Source of the DNA: an uncultured Clostridia bacterium
GTDB taxonomy: Bacteria > Bacillota > Clostridia > Oscillospirales > Ruminococcaceae
NCBI GenBank assembly: GCA_947631995.1
Contig: CANRNT010000005.1
Coordinates: 1 to 64,000 of the forward strand
Length of the DNA: 64,000 bases
Direction: 5' to 3'
Under the pieces are notes generated by a model that did not search any database, was not told the DNA's origin, and saw nothing but the letters and a program-made list of their open reading frames with translations. Positions within the stretch are counted from its first letter, which is position 1; each line of letters starts with the position of its first letter. Positions 45,636 to 53,559 of the stretch are shown piece after piece. Both the position numbers and the translations under genes were made by a program.

Positions 45636-45644
45636 TGTTACAAT
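45636..45644 (+). promoter_or_regulatory. Extended -10 promoter of the HD-domain gene
   Basis: TGTTACAAT (TGn followed by TACAAT) 35 bp upstream of ATG 45679; no convincing -35. Confidence 0.6.
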
Positions 45645-45678
45645 ATATTTAATATCGGAATACATAGGAGGACATATT

Positions 45679-46278
45679 ATGCCGGCAAAGGATAATTCTG
45701 CAAACAAGGAACGCTTTCTGGAGCTGTACAAAACACATATAACCAGAGACGGCTCTGAAAAACTTCTCGAATATTTATGCTCGCCAAAGTGCGATTTTTT
45801 CATTGCGCCTGCCTCAACGAGATTTCACGGGAGCTATGCAGGCGGTCTGTTGGAACATTCTCTGAACGTTTACGACTGTCTTTTACATCTTTGCAGGGAC
45901 AGTTTTGCCATAGATAAGTTCGGCTTTGACTTTTCCGATGAAACGATAGCCGTTGTGGCTCTTCTTCACGATATCTGCAAGACTAATGTATACAAGGAAG
46001 ATTTTCGCAACGTAAAGGACGATAACGGCGTTTGGCAGAAAGTTCCCGTCTACAAATTTGAGGATGATCTTCCCTACGGTCACGGCGAAAAAAGCGTATA
46101 CATAATCTCGGGATTTATGAAACTGACAAGGCATGAAGCTTTTGCTATACGCTATCACATGGGCTTTTCGGGCGAGGAAAACAAGACGACCGTCGGCAAT
46201 GCGCTGAATATGTTCCCTCTTGCCGCCGCTTTGAACATAGCGGATATGGAAGCTTCAATTTTCATTGAGGGCAGATAA
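45679..46278 (+). CDS. HD-domain phosphohydrolase-like protein
   Basis: A 199-residue cytosolic protein with the HD metal site: His in YAGGLLEHSLNVYDC and His-Asp in VVALLHDICKTNVY. The later YGHGEKS and AIRYHMG supply further His, and AAALNIADMEAS the final Asp. HD proteins hydrolyse nucleotide or phosphodiester bonds; the substrate is not clear. The SD is TAGGAGGA. It is transcribed alone, divergent from glmS and convergent with the aminopeptidase. Confidence 0.87.
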   Translation: MPAKDNSANKERFLELYKTHITRDGSEKLLEYLCSPKCDFFIAPASTRFHGSYAGGLLEHSLNVYDCLLHLCRDSFAIDKFGFDFSDETIAVVALLHDICKTNVYKEDFRNVKDDNGVWQKVPVYKFEDDLPYGHGEKSVYIISGFMKLTRHEAFAIRYHMGFSGEENKTTVGNALNMFPLAAALNIADMEASIFIEGR

Positions 46279-46324
46279 CGGCAAAATATTTCCATAGAAT
46301 ATCTGAAAAACTCGGCAAAACAAG

Positions 46325-46360
46325 CAGCCCCGACAGTACGAAAAGTATGGATCGGGGCTG
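46325..46360. terminator. Bidirectional terminator between HD gene and M18 aminopeptidase
   Basis: CAGCCCCGA pairs with TCGGGGCTG, with a second inner stem (GTAC-gaaa-AGTAT like). TTTATATTTATT follows on the + side and CTTGTTTT on the - side. Confidence 0.87.
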
Positions 46361-46377
46361 TTTATATTTATTACATT

Positions 46378-47787
46378 TTATTTTTCTGCAAAGAACACCT
46401 TGAACGCCTTATACGCCATATATGTGTCTATTTTTGACGTTACCTCGAACGGCGAGTGCATAGAAAGCACCGGCACGCCGACATCTATCACATCTATATC
46501 AAGATTTGCGAGATACTGCGCTACCGTTCCTCCGCCGCCTGCATCTACTTTGCCAAGCTCGCCTGTTTGCCATTCAACGCCGTTTTCATCGAACAGTCTG
46601 CGTACCTTGCCAACGAACTCCGCAGAAGCGTCGGAGCTGCCCGACTTTCCTCTTGCGCCCGTATACTTGGTCACGGCTACTCCGTAATTGAGCTGACAGC
46701 CGTTGTTTATATCCATAGGTTCGGGGAACGACGGATCAAACGCTGCATTTACGTCCGCTGAAAGAGCCTGCGTTGCGGAAATGACATCTATTCCGTCACA
46801 GCCGAAGCTCTTGGCGAGTCTCATTATAAAATATCTCATATACTCGCTCTCAAGACCCGTATTGCCCATACTGCCTATTTCTTCCTTATCCGTAAGGACG
46901 GCAAGGCAGGTATATGCAGGCGAAGCCGTATCCAGTATCGCTTTCAGCTCCGTATAGGCGCATACCTTATCGTCCTGACCGTAAGCTCCGATCATACTCC
47001 TGTCAAAGCCGATATCAACTGCTTTGCAGGCGGGAATGGCTTCAAGCTCTGCGGAGATAAGGTCATCTTCGGTAATACCGTATTTCTCATTCAAAAGCTG
47101 TAAAGTATAAAGCTTTACGAGCTGAGAACCCTTATCATCCTTGAACGGTCTTGAACCGACAAGCACATTCAGCTCTTCGCCTTTTACCACCTTAGCTGCG
47201 GGTCTCTTCATCTGCTCGTCAGCAAGATGTATAAGCAGATCCGTCACACAAAACTGCGGGTCGCCCTCGTCCTCGCCTATATTTACGTCCACACTGCTGC
47301 CGTCAGCTTTTACTACCGTACCGTGAAGCGCCATAGGAACTGTAGTCCACTGATATTTCTTTATACCGCCGTAGTAATGCGTTTTGAGCAGGGCTATCTC
47401 CTTGTCCTCATAAAGCGGGTGCTGTTTAAGATCGAGACGCGGAGAATCTATATGCGCTGCCGCAAGACGTATACCGTCTGTCAGCGGACGAGTGCCTATA
47501 ATGGCGAGCATAACTGCCTTTCCTCTGTTTACGCAGTATATCTTATCTCCTGCCGAATACTTTTTATCAGCCGAAAACTCGGTATATCCCGCTTCACGGG
47601 CCGCCTTAACGGCTTCCTTTACGAATTCCCTCTCTGTCTTTGCCTTATCCAGAAAGCTTTTATACTCCTCGCAGAGCGCGTATGACGCATTTATCTCGCT
47701 GTCGTCAAGCTTGAGATATGCGTTCTTTTTCTGTGAAAACAGCTTTTCTTTCATAAGCTCCGAACGTGTTTTTTCTTTACTGTCCAT
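46378..47787 (-). CDS. M18 family zinc aminopeptidase
   Basis: A 469-residue metallo-aminopeptidase of the M18 (aspartyl aminopeptidase-like) family. The dinuclear zinc ligands are suggested by AAHIDSPRLDLKQHP, LTDKEEIGSMGNTG and the C-terminal VPVLSMHSPFEV. It should remove N-terminal acidic or neutral residues in the cytosol. The SD is GGGAGGAT. It is last in the rarA-led operon. Confidence 0.92.
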   Translation of the reverse strand: MDSKEKTRSELMKEKLFSQKKNAYLKLDDSEINASYALCEEYKSFLDKAKTEREFVKEAVKAAREAGYTEFSADKKYSAGDKIYCVNRGKAVMLAIIGTRPLTDGIRLAAAHIDSPRLDLKQHPLYEDKEIALLKTHYYGGIKKYQWTTVPMALHGTVVKADGSSVDVNIGEDEGDPQFCVTDLLIHLADEQMKRPAAKVVKGEELNVLVGSRPFKDDKGSQLVKLYTLQLLNEKYGITEDDLISAELEAIPACKAVDIGFDRSMIGAYGQDDKVCAYTELKAILDTASPAYTCLAVLTDKEEIGSMGNTGLESEYMRYFIMRLAKSFGCDGIDVISATQALSADVNAAFDPSFPEPMDINNGCQLNYGVAVTKYTGARGKSGSSDASAEFVGKVRRLFDENGVEWQTGELGKVDAGGGGTVAQYLANLDIDVIDVGVPVLSMHSPFEVTSKIDTYMAYKAFKVFFAEK

Positions 47788-47816
47788 TTCAAATATCCTC
47801 CCGTTGATAAAATGTG

Positions 47817-48389
47817 CTAATAAAGAGCTTCGTAAGCCCGATACGCTCTCATTACTTTTTTTACATAGTGCGCTGTTGCGTCTGACGGTATATCGTTGGC
47901 GTCAGGATCATTTATATCTATAACGCCGTCCTCCAGCCATATATCCACCTGATTTGTACCTGCGTGATATGCCGCTGCCGCAAGCTCATAAGATCCGTAT
48001 TTCTGATAATAGTATCCCAGCATACAGCAGCCGTATTCAATGTTGTACTCAGCGACCAGCAGATCGGTATATACTATCTCATCATGCTCGACTCCCAGCG
48101 AGCGTTTTGTCCACTTGAACGCGTCCTCCATTATCTGCATAAGGCCTATTGCGCCCACGTCGGACTCTGCCTTAACATCAAACCCGCTCTCGGTATTTAT
48201 AACGGCATAAACAAAGTTTTCATCGAGCGAATATCTATCGCTGTAAAGCTCAACATACTCTCCATACGCCTTTGGATAGAAAAACTTTCTGCATATCCAA
48301 GGCGCGGCAAAAGTAATAATGACAAATATCCCAAGTATGCAGACAACAGATAATATTCTGCCGCGTTTTTTACGTTTACCTGCCGTCAT
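47817..48389 (-). CDS. Membrane-anchored lytic transglycosylase (SLT domain)
   Basis: A 190-residue protein. The basic N-terminus and one TM helix (ILSVVCILGIFVIITFAAPWI) are followed by an SLT domain: YAVINTESGFDVKAESDVGAIGLMQIM with catalytic Glu in TESGF, then AEYNIEYGCCMLGYY and AAYHAGTNQVDIW. It should cleave peptidoglycan glycan strands outside the membrane. It overlaps the 3' end of coaE by 14 bases. Confidence 0.93.
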   Translation of the reverse strand: MTAGKRKKRGRILSVVCILGIFVIITFAAPWICRKFFYPKAYGEYVELYSDRYSLDENFVYAVINTESGFDVKAESDVGAIGLMQIMEDAFKWTKRSLGVEHDEIVYTDLLVAEYNIEYGCCMLGYYYQKYGSYELAAAAYHAGTNQVDIWLEDGVIDINDPDANDIPSDATAHYVKKVMRAYRAYEALY

Positions 48390-48996
48390 ATATTCTCTCC
48401 CTGACAGATGAAAAAAGTCTGTCTGCTTCTTCTATCAGCTTTTCAAAAGTCGAGTTGTTCTCTATGACAGCGTCGCTGTTTTGTATATAGAACTCCTTCG
48501 GCTTCTGCGAAGCGAACCTTGCTTCTATGCTTTCATCCGAGATATTATCCCTGCTGCGTATCCTTTCAAGCCTAAGCTCATCGTCAGCCACGACGCTGAC
48601 TATCATATCGCACAGCTTATCCGCACCTGCTTCAAACAGCGTAGGTGCGTCCAAAATAATGACCCTCGCTCCGCTTTCTGTAAGGGTGTTTATCTGCTCT
48701 TTTATATTCCTGTTGATATACGGAAAAATGGTATCGTTGAGCGTTTGAAGCTTTTGCGCGTCGTTAAATACGATATTCCCCAGTTTTCGCCTGTCAAGAC
48801 AGAGCTTTTCGTCAAAACACTCGGGAAATATCTTTGCTAAGCTTTTGTTGCAATCGCTCCCCTGCTCAGTAACGCGTCTTGCGACTATATCCGCGTCAAT
48901 AACGCTGTAACCGCTGTTTGCAAGGTGCTTGCTTATCAAGGTCTTGCCTGAGCCGCTCTGACCCGTAAGACCTATAACATACGTTTTGTTATCCAT
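48376..48996 (-). CDS. coaE: Dephospho-CoA kinase
   Basis: A 206-residue P-loop kinase for the last step of CoA synthesis. P-loop GLTGQSGSGKTLISKHL, then DADIVARRVTEQG and the lid/arginine region RLERIRSRDNIS. Normal length. The neighbour order prfA-tsaC-coaE is common in Clostridia. Confidence 0.95.
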   Translation of the reverse strand: MDNKTYVIGLTGQSGSGKTLISKHLANSGYSVIDADIVARRVTEQGSDCNKSLAKIFPECFDEKLCLDRRKLGNIVFNDAQKLQTLNDTIFPYINRNIKEQINTLTESGARVIILDAPTLFEAGADKLCDMIVSVVADDELRLERIRSRDNISDESIEARFASQKPKEFYIQNSDAVIENNSTFEKLIEEADRLFSSVRERIYDGR

Positions 48997-49017
48997 AAAA
49001 TGACCGCCGTTCTATAT

Positions 49018-50040
49018 TTATACCTCTATTATCCTGAAAGCCGCTGCGCGAAGCAGTCTGTTATATACCGCCAGACCCTCACCGCTTGTGTCGGGGCAGC
49101 GCACGAACACTCTTTCAGCGCCTACATCATCACATTTTCTCAGCACCGCAAACAGATTTTGCGCCTGCTCTTTCGCTGTACTTCCGTAAGGCAAAACCCT
49201 TACATGGTCGCCCGCCAGCTCGCCGCAAAAATCTACAGCGATATCTTTCTGTGTATGTATATGCTCTTCAAGGTATGCCACAACAGCTCTTGTACTGCCC
49301 TTAATAATATATACCTGAGCTTTTGGCGAATAATGCTTATATTTCATACCGGGCGAGCGCACCTTTGCCGAAATATCAAGCTGCGACAGCACACCTTTGT
49401 CAACAATGACCTTCTCGCAGACCTCTTTGAGCATATCGACAGACACCATTCCCGGGCGAAGCACGCGTATCGCGCCGCTCTCAAAGCTTACGACCGTTGA
49501 CTCCACACCGACAGTACAGCTTCCGCCGTCAACAATGGCAGATATACGCCCGTTCATATCGTCCAGAACGTGCTTTGCGAGCGTAGGGCTGGGGCTTCCC
49601 GAAAGATTTGCAGACGGAGCTGCAAGAGCCTTTCCGCAGGCAGAAATTATCTTCTGCGCAGTTTTGTGCGACGGAAAACGCACGCCCACCGTATCAAGTC
49701 CGCCGCTCGTAACATACGGGATATTATCGCTTTTGGGCATTACCATGGTGAGCGGCCCCGGCCAGAAACGCTCCGCACATTTGAGCGCCACGGGCGAAAC
49801 CTCGCTGACCAGCCTGTCAAGAATAGATATATCCGAAATATGCACTATCAGCGGATTATCTGACGGTCTGCCCTTTGCCTCGAATATTTTCTTTACTGCG
49901 CTTTCGTTCTCGGCGTCGGCGGCAAGACCGTAGACCGTTTCTGTAGGTATGCCGACGACTTCGCCGCTTTTCAAAAGCTGTGCCGCTAATGCTATATCCT
50001 CATCGCTGTCGGAGAGCAATTTAGTTTCATACCGCTGCAT
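49018..50040 (-). CDS. L-threonylcarbamoyladenylate synthase (Sua5/YwlC type)
   Basis: A 340-residue enzyme making threonylcarbamoyl-AMP for t6A37 in tRNAs. The YrdC domain (about 10-205) has SGEVVGIPTETVYGLAADA, KGRPSDNPLIVHI, and PSANLSGSPSPT; the C-terminal Sua5 domain (about 240-340) distinguishes it from short TsaC. The start is set at ATG 50038-50040, 6 nt after GAGGA; an upstream ATG at 50046 overlaps the prfA stop as ATGA but has no spacing for an SD. Confidence 0.95.
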   Translation of the reverse strand: MQRYETKLLSDSDEDIALAAQLLKSGEVVGIPTETVYGLAADAENESAVKKIFEAKGRPSDNPLIVHISDISILDRLVSEVSPVALKCAERFWPGPLTMVMPKSDNIPYVTSGGLDTVGVRFPSHKTAQKIISACGKALAAPSANLSGSPSPTLAKHVLDDMNGRISAIVDGGSCTVGVESTVVSFESGAIRVLRPGMVSVDMLKEVCEKVIVDKGVLSQLDISAKVRSPGMKYKHYSPKAQVYIIKGSTRAVVAYLEEHIHTQKDIAVDFCGELAGDHVRVLPYGSTAKEQAQNLFAVLRKCDDVGAERVFVRCPDTSGEGLAVYNRLLRAAAFRIIEV

Positions 50041-50042
50041 TG

Positions 50043-51122
50043 TCATTCCTCTTCCTGCGCGGAGAGCTTCGCCGCCTGGTCGGCAGTCGCGAGCGCATCT
50101 ATAACTTCATCCAGATTTCCGTTAAGAATATACTCCAGCCTGTATATGGTAAGACCTATCCTGTGATCAGAAAGCCTGCCCTCGGGGAAATTGTATGTCC
50201 TTATCCGCTCCGAGCGGTCGCCCGTGCCCACCTGCGAACGCCTTACCGACGCTATCTCATCGCTCTGCGCACGCTGTTTTTCTTCAAGCAGTCTGGAACG
50301 CAGAACGCGCATAGCCTTGTCCTTGTTTTTATACTGGCTTCTCTCGTCCTGACACTCTACCACAAGCCCCGTCGGGAGATAGGTTATCCTGACGGCGGAT
50401 TCCGTCTTGTTTATATGCTGACCGCCTGCGCCCGACGCTCTGAAAACATCTATTTTAAGGTCGGTAGCCTCGTTTATTTCAAGCTCAACGTCCTCAGCTT
50501 CGGGCAGTACGGCGACAGTTACCGTAGATGTATGCACCCTGCCTTGTGATTCAGTCTCTGGCACTCTCTGCACCCTGTGAACGCCGCTCTCGTATTTCAG
50601 CCGTGAATACGCGCCCTCGCCCTGAATACTGAACGAAATTTCCTTATATCCTCCAAGCTCGGTTTCGTTGGCGTTGAGCACTTCTATCTTCCAGCCCTTT
50701 GACTCTGCGTACATGGTATACATTCTGTAAAGAGAGTTGGCAAACAGAGAAGCCTCCTCACCGCCTGCGCCGCCGCGTATCTCAATAATAACGTTTTTAT
50801 CGTCATTGGGGTCTTTGGGCAAAAGAAGTATTTTCAGCTCTTCGGTGGTCTTTGCCATGCTTTCCTTGGATTCATCATACTGCGCTTGTACCATTTCTTT
50901 GAAGTCTTTGTCCATGCCGCCAGCTTCTAAAAGCTCAACAGCCTCGTCAAAAGCCGCCTGCGCTTTGAGATACTCTTTATATTTTTCGATGATAGGGGTA
51001 ATGTTTTTATACTCCTTCATCAGATTTTTATAAAGCTCCTGGTCGGATACGACCTCGCTGTCCATAAGCTGATCGTTTATATTGTCATATTTTTCGGAAA
51101 GAGCTTTCAGCTTTTCAAACAT
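50043..51122 (-). CDS. prfA: Peptide chain release factor 1
   Basis: A 359-residue RF1 reading UAA and UAG. The GGQ motif is in [19 protein letters not shown], and the codon-recognition region has [31 protein letters not shown] 51120-51122 with AAAGGA 8 nt upstream is chosen. It is followed directly by the threonylcarbamoyladenylate synthase gene, not by prmC. Confidence 0.97.
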   Translation of the reverse strand: MFEKLKALSEKYDNINDQLMDSEVVSDQELYKNLMKEYKNITPIIEKYKEYLKAQAAFDEAVELLEAGGMDKDFKEMVQAQYDESKESMAKTTEELKILLLPKDPNDDKNVIIEIRGGAGGEEASLFANSLYRMYTMYAESKGWKIEVLNANETELGGYKEISFSIQGEGAYSRLKYESGVHRVQRVPETESQGRVHTSTVTVAVLPEAEDVELEINEATDLKIDVFRASGAGGQHINKTESAVRITYLPTGLVVECQDERSQYKNKDKAMRVLRSRLLEEKQRAQSDEIASVRRSQVGTGDRSERIRTYNFPEGRLSDHRIGLTIYRLEYILNGNLDEVIDALATADQAAKLSAQEEE

Positions 51123-51153
51123 CAAAACTATCCTTTCTAGCTATCTTACTGAC

Positions 51154-51354
51154 TTACTGATTATTATCATTATTTTCAGGCTTGATGACCTTTTTCACGT
51201 TCTTTTCAGCCTTCGAGCGCGGTATCATTATCTCGTGTCCGCACCCTTTGCACACCAAGCGAAAATCCATTCCCGAGCGTTTTACGAGCATTTCTTTGCT
51301 GCCGCACGGGTGAGGCTTTTTCATTAAAAGTATATCGCCTATTTCTATGTTCAT
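51154..51354 (-). CDS. DUF951 (YyzM-like) small zinc-ribbon-like protein
   Basis: A 66-residue protein of the DUF951 family: IGDILLMKKPHPCGSKEMLV and DFRLVCKGCGHEIMIPRSK. The pattern Cys...Cys-x2-Cys suggests metal binding; many members are predicted nucleic-acid binding, but none is well characterised. ATG 51354 with AAAGGAA 6 nt upstream is used. The C-terminus is Asn/Lys rich. Confidence 0.88.
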   Translation of the reverse strand: MNIEIGDILLMKKPHPCGSKEMLVKRSGMDFRLVCKGCGHEIMIPRSKAEKNVKKVIKPENNDNNQ

Positions 51355-51374
51355 ATTATTTCCTTTCACGTTTG

Positions 51375-52646
51375 CTAGCCCTTTTTGTTCTTTATCTTAT
51401 CCCAGTAAGACTTAGCCGCCTGCTCGTTCTTGTTATCGCCATATTCATAATACTTTCTGCCAAGCAAGTCATCGGGAAGATACTGCTGCTGTACCCAATG
51501 GTCGGGGAAATTGTGAGGATAAAGATAAAACTGCCCTTTGACCTGAGCGTCGTCGCCGTCAAAATGCTTGTTTTGCAGATTGCGCGGAAAATCGCCTTTT
51601 ATGCCCTTTTGTATGTCTGCGATAGCCTCATCTATCGCCATTATCACAGAGTTTGACTTGGGCGCGGTCGCAAGAAGTATAACAGCCTGCGCTAGCGGTA
51701 TACGCGCTTCGGGCAACCCCAGCTGCATAGCGCTGTCAACGCACGATTTTACTATGCTTATCGCCTGTGGGTACGCAAGACCTATATCCTCAGCCGCAAT
51801 AACAAGCAGCCGCCGTGAAAGCGAAATAATATCGCCTGCCTCCATAAGTCTTGCGGCATAGTGCAACGCGGCGTTTTCATCACTTCCGCGAATTGATTTT
51901 TGCAAAGCCGAAAGTATATCATAGTGCTGGTCGCCGTCTCTGTCGTAACGCATATTACTGCGCTGTGTAAGAGCCTTTACGTTATCCATACGCACCACAA
52001 GCTTTTCGCCGTCGTTATCTGCGGCAAGAACGCACAGTTCCACTGTATTGAGCGATTTTCTCACATCGCCGCCGCAGCCAAGTGCGATATGATCTATAAC
52101 GCCGTTTTCAACTTGCAGTTTAAGTCCTCTTTCCTCCGCGAGAATACCAAAAGCCCGTTTTATCGCAGGTTTTACTTCCTCGGGCTCTACGGGCTTGAAT
52201 TCAAACACCGTTGAGCGGCTGATTATCGCGTTGTACACATAAAAATACGGGTTCTCGGTCGTTGAAGCTATCAGCGTTATCTGACCGTTTTCTATATATT
52301 CCAAAAGCGATTGCTGCTGTTTTTTGTTAAGATACTGTATCTCGTCAAGGTATAAAAGTATGCCGTTCATACCCTCAAAGGTATCGGTGCGCGCTATAAT
52401 GTCTTTGATATCCGCAATAGAAGCGGTAGTGCCGTTGAGCTTGTGCAGCACCATATTTGAATTTTCGGCTATAATTCTTGCAACGGTGGTCTTGCCTATG
52501 CCCGACGGGCCGTAAAATATCATATTCGGAACGCTTCCGCTTTCTATGATACGGCGAAGCGGCTTGTCCGCGCCCAGAAGATGTTTCTGACCCACCACTT
52601 CTTCAATATTTGCAGGACGTATCCTGTCAGCCAACGGCTGCGGCAT
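51375..52646 (-). CDS. rarA: Replication-associated recombination protein A (MgsA/RarA)
   Basis: A 423-residue clamp-loader-like AAA+ ATPase acting at stalled forks. It begins PLADRIRPANIEEVVGQKHLLG, with Walker A FYGPSGIGKTTVARII, Walker B ILLYLDEIQYL, the sensor ASTTENPYF, and the C-terminal YLYPHNFPDHWVQQQYLPD typical of RarA. It is first in a seven-gene operon; the SD is GAGGTGA. Confidence 0.96.
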   Translation of the reverse strand: MPQPLADRIRPANIEEVVGQKHLLGADKPLRRIIESGSVPNMIFYGPSGIGKTTVARIIAENSNMVLHKLNGTTASIADIKDIIARTDTFEGMNGILLYLDEIQYLNKKQQQSLLEYIENGQITLIASTTENPYFYVYNAIISRSTVFEFKPVEPEEVKPAIKRAFGILAEERGLKLQVENGVIDHIALGCGGDVRKSLNTVELCVLAADNDGEKLVVRMDNVKALTQRSNMRYDRDGDQHYDILSALQKSIRGSDENAALHYAARLMEAGDIISLSRRLLVIAAEDIGLAYPQAISIVKSCVDSAMQLGLPEARIPLAQAVILLATAPKSNSVIMAIDEAIADIQKGIKGDFPRNLQNKHFDGDDAQVKGQFYLYPHNFPDHWVQQQYLPDDLLGRKYYEYGDNKNEQAAKSYWDKIKNKKG

Positions 52647-52689
52647 ATAAGCTCACCTCGTCTTTCCCAAACTACATACTCACCATACA

Positions 52690-52718
52690 ATTGTAGCACA
52701 CTTTTTGGAAATTTGCAA
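52690..52718 (-). promoter_or_regulatory. SigA promoter of the rarA operon
   Basis: On the minus strand TTGCAA and TACAAT are separated by 17 bp, with a TG extension before the -10. Its -35 base at 52718 is also the first base of the inverted repeat that bounds the rod-like structure described next. Confidence 0.85.
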
Positions 52719-52862
52719 GTGCAGAATATCAACATAAAAAGACAGACGGACTGTTTTCAGATACCTATACAGAAGTTTTGCCCCGAAGCGGTACTGCTTC
52801 GAGGCATCGTTTTATTATGTTACTAAGATAAATCAGAATTTGGCGAAGAAACATTCTGCACT
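52718..52862. ncRNA. Candidate 145-nt structured RNA next to rarA (possibly 6S-like)
   Basis: AGTGCAGAAT (52718-52727) and ATTCTGCACT (52853-52862) are a perfect 10-bp closing stem. Inside it AACATAA (52731-52737) pairs with TTATGTT (52815-52821), and a tip hairpin at 52779-52806 (TGCC-CGAAGC / GCTTCG-GGCA) closes the rod. A roughly 31-nt strand lies unpaired on one side only. A rod with a large asymmetric bubble beside rarA recalls 6S RNA, but it is short for 6S (usually 160-200 nt), no clear promoter was found and the strand is not settled. Confidence 0.35.
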
Positions 52863-53005
52863 ACTTACCTATCTCGTTGGAGCGCAAAACCTATGTTTTT
52901 AATCTGTCTTTCCATTCTTGCGTAATGAAGCCTAGAATGAAGAGGTCGCGAATTTTGGACAAGGCTCTGCGCGTGGATGAGGGTCGGGTAAGGAAAAGGG
53001 GAGCT

Positions 53006-53089
53006 CGAGGGGGAAACCTTAGGGTAGGGGGTAAAGCGCGCGCCCTACCAGTCATATTTACCCCCTAAGTCCCTATGGTGTCCCCCTCG
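53006..53089. repeat. 84-bp long imperfect hairpin in a gene-free island
   Basis: Nested inverted repeats: CGAGGGGGA (53006-53014) with TCCCCCTCG (53081-53089), and TAGGGGGTAAA (53025-53035) with TTTACCCCCTA (53057-53067). Most of the bases in between also pair. The loop is GC-rich (GCGCGCGCC). There is no coding potential. Together with 52718-52862 and 53217-53417 it fills the roughly 900-bp gap between rarA and glyA; the remaining bases show nothing recognisable. Confidence 0.7.
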
Positions 53090-53216
53090 CAGGGAGATAT
53101 GCAAAAGAAATATTACTTTGCTTTATAAGATTTTTTCACTTTGTTTGGCGTTCTCTGAGAGACCGCAGAAAGATTGATATATCTTTTCAAAGGGGAGGCT
53201 CTCTCTTGCAGAAGCA

Positions 53217-53417
53217 GCGTTCCCGTTGGGAACGCCTAAAGAATTATTTCGCTTTTAAATTTTGGAGCGAAATAATTCTTCCCGCGGTCGTTTACGACCG
53301 CTGCCCCTCTCCAGAAACAGTCCACAGGACTGTTTCTGAATTCACCCCTTGCAGAGCGCACGCTGTGTCTTTGTGGGGCGCTGCCCCACACCCCGCGACC
53401 CTTTTGAAAAAGGGTCG
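53217..53417. repeat. Array of six consecutive perfect hairpins
   Basis: Six unrelated perfect palindromic hairpins follow one another in 200 bp. They are: 53217-53235 (GCGTTCCC stem, 8 bp), 53239-53280 (AAGAATTATTTCGCT, 15 bp), 53284-53301 (GCGGTCG, 7 bp), 53312-53338 (CAGAAACAGTCC, 12 bp), 53372-53390 (TGTGGGGC, 8 bp) and 53396-53417 (CGACCCTTTT, 8-10 bp). None has a U-tract except possibly the last. No ORF with a ribosome binding site spans them. It looks like a dispersed structured repeat, but only one copy is in this window. Confidence 0.75.
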
Positions 53418-53498
53418 ATCGAAAACTTTTATTTTCTTGACAAGAATTAAAATCTTTGCGTACTATAATAACATAACTCTGCCGTATTATGAAGAAAC

Positions 53499-53537
53499 GC
53501 CATAGTACTTCTGACTTTAAATCAAAACTACTATGGC
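53499..53537 (-). terminator. Terminator of glyA
   Basis: GCCATAGTA (53499-53507) pairs with TACTATGGC (53529-53537); in minus sense GTTTCTTC follows. It lies 23 bp beyond the glyA stop. Confidence 0.65.
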
Positions 53538-53559
53538 ATAAACTTCTATGTGCTATCTA

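Noticed and set aside
52877-53068. 63-codon + strand frame over the rarA-glyA gap
   Set aside because: No SD, arginine/glycine-rich low-complexity product, and it reads straight into the long hairpin; better explained as non-coding.
53435-53476. + strand promoter-like pair (TTGACA, then TACTAT at 18 bp or TATAAT at 21 bp)
   Set aside because: It points into the 3' end of glyA with no gene downstream, and the spacing is not ideal; kept only as a note because it follows the hairpin array.
53206-53505. 99-codon + strand frame across the hairpin array
   Set aside because: It spans six palindromes with no SD or recognisable domain; the frame is open by chance.
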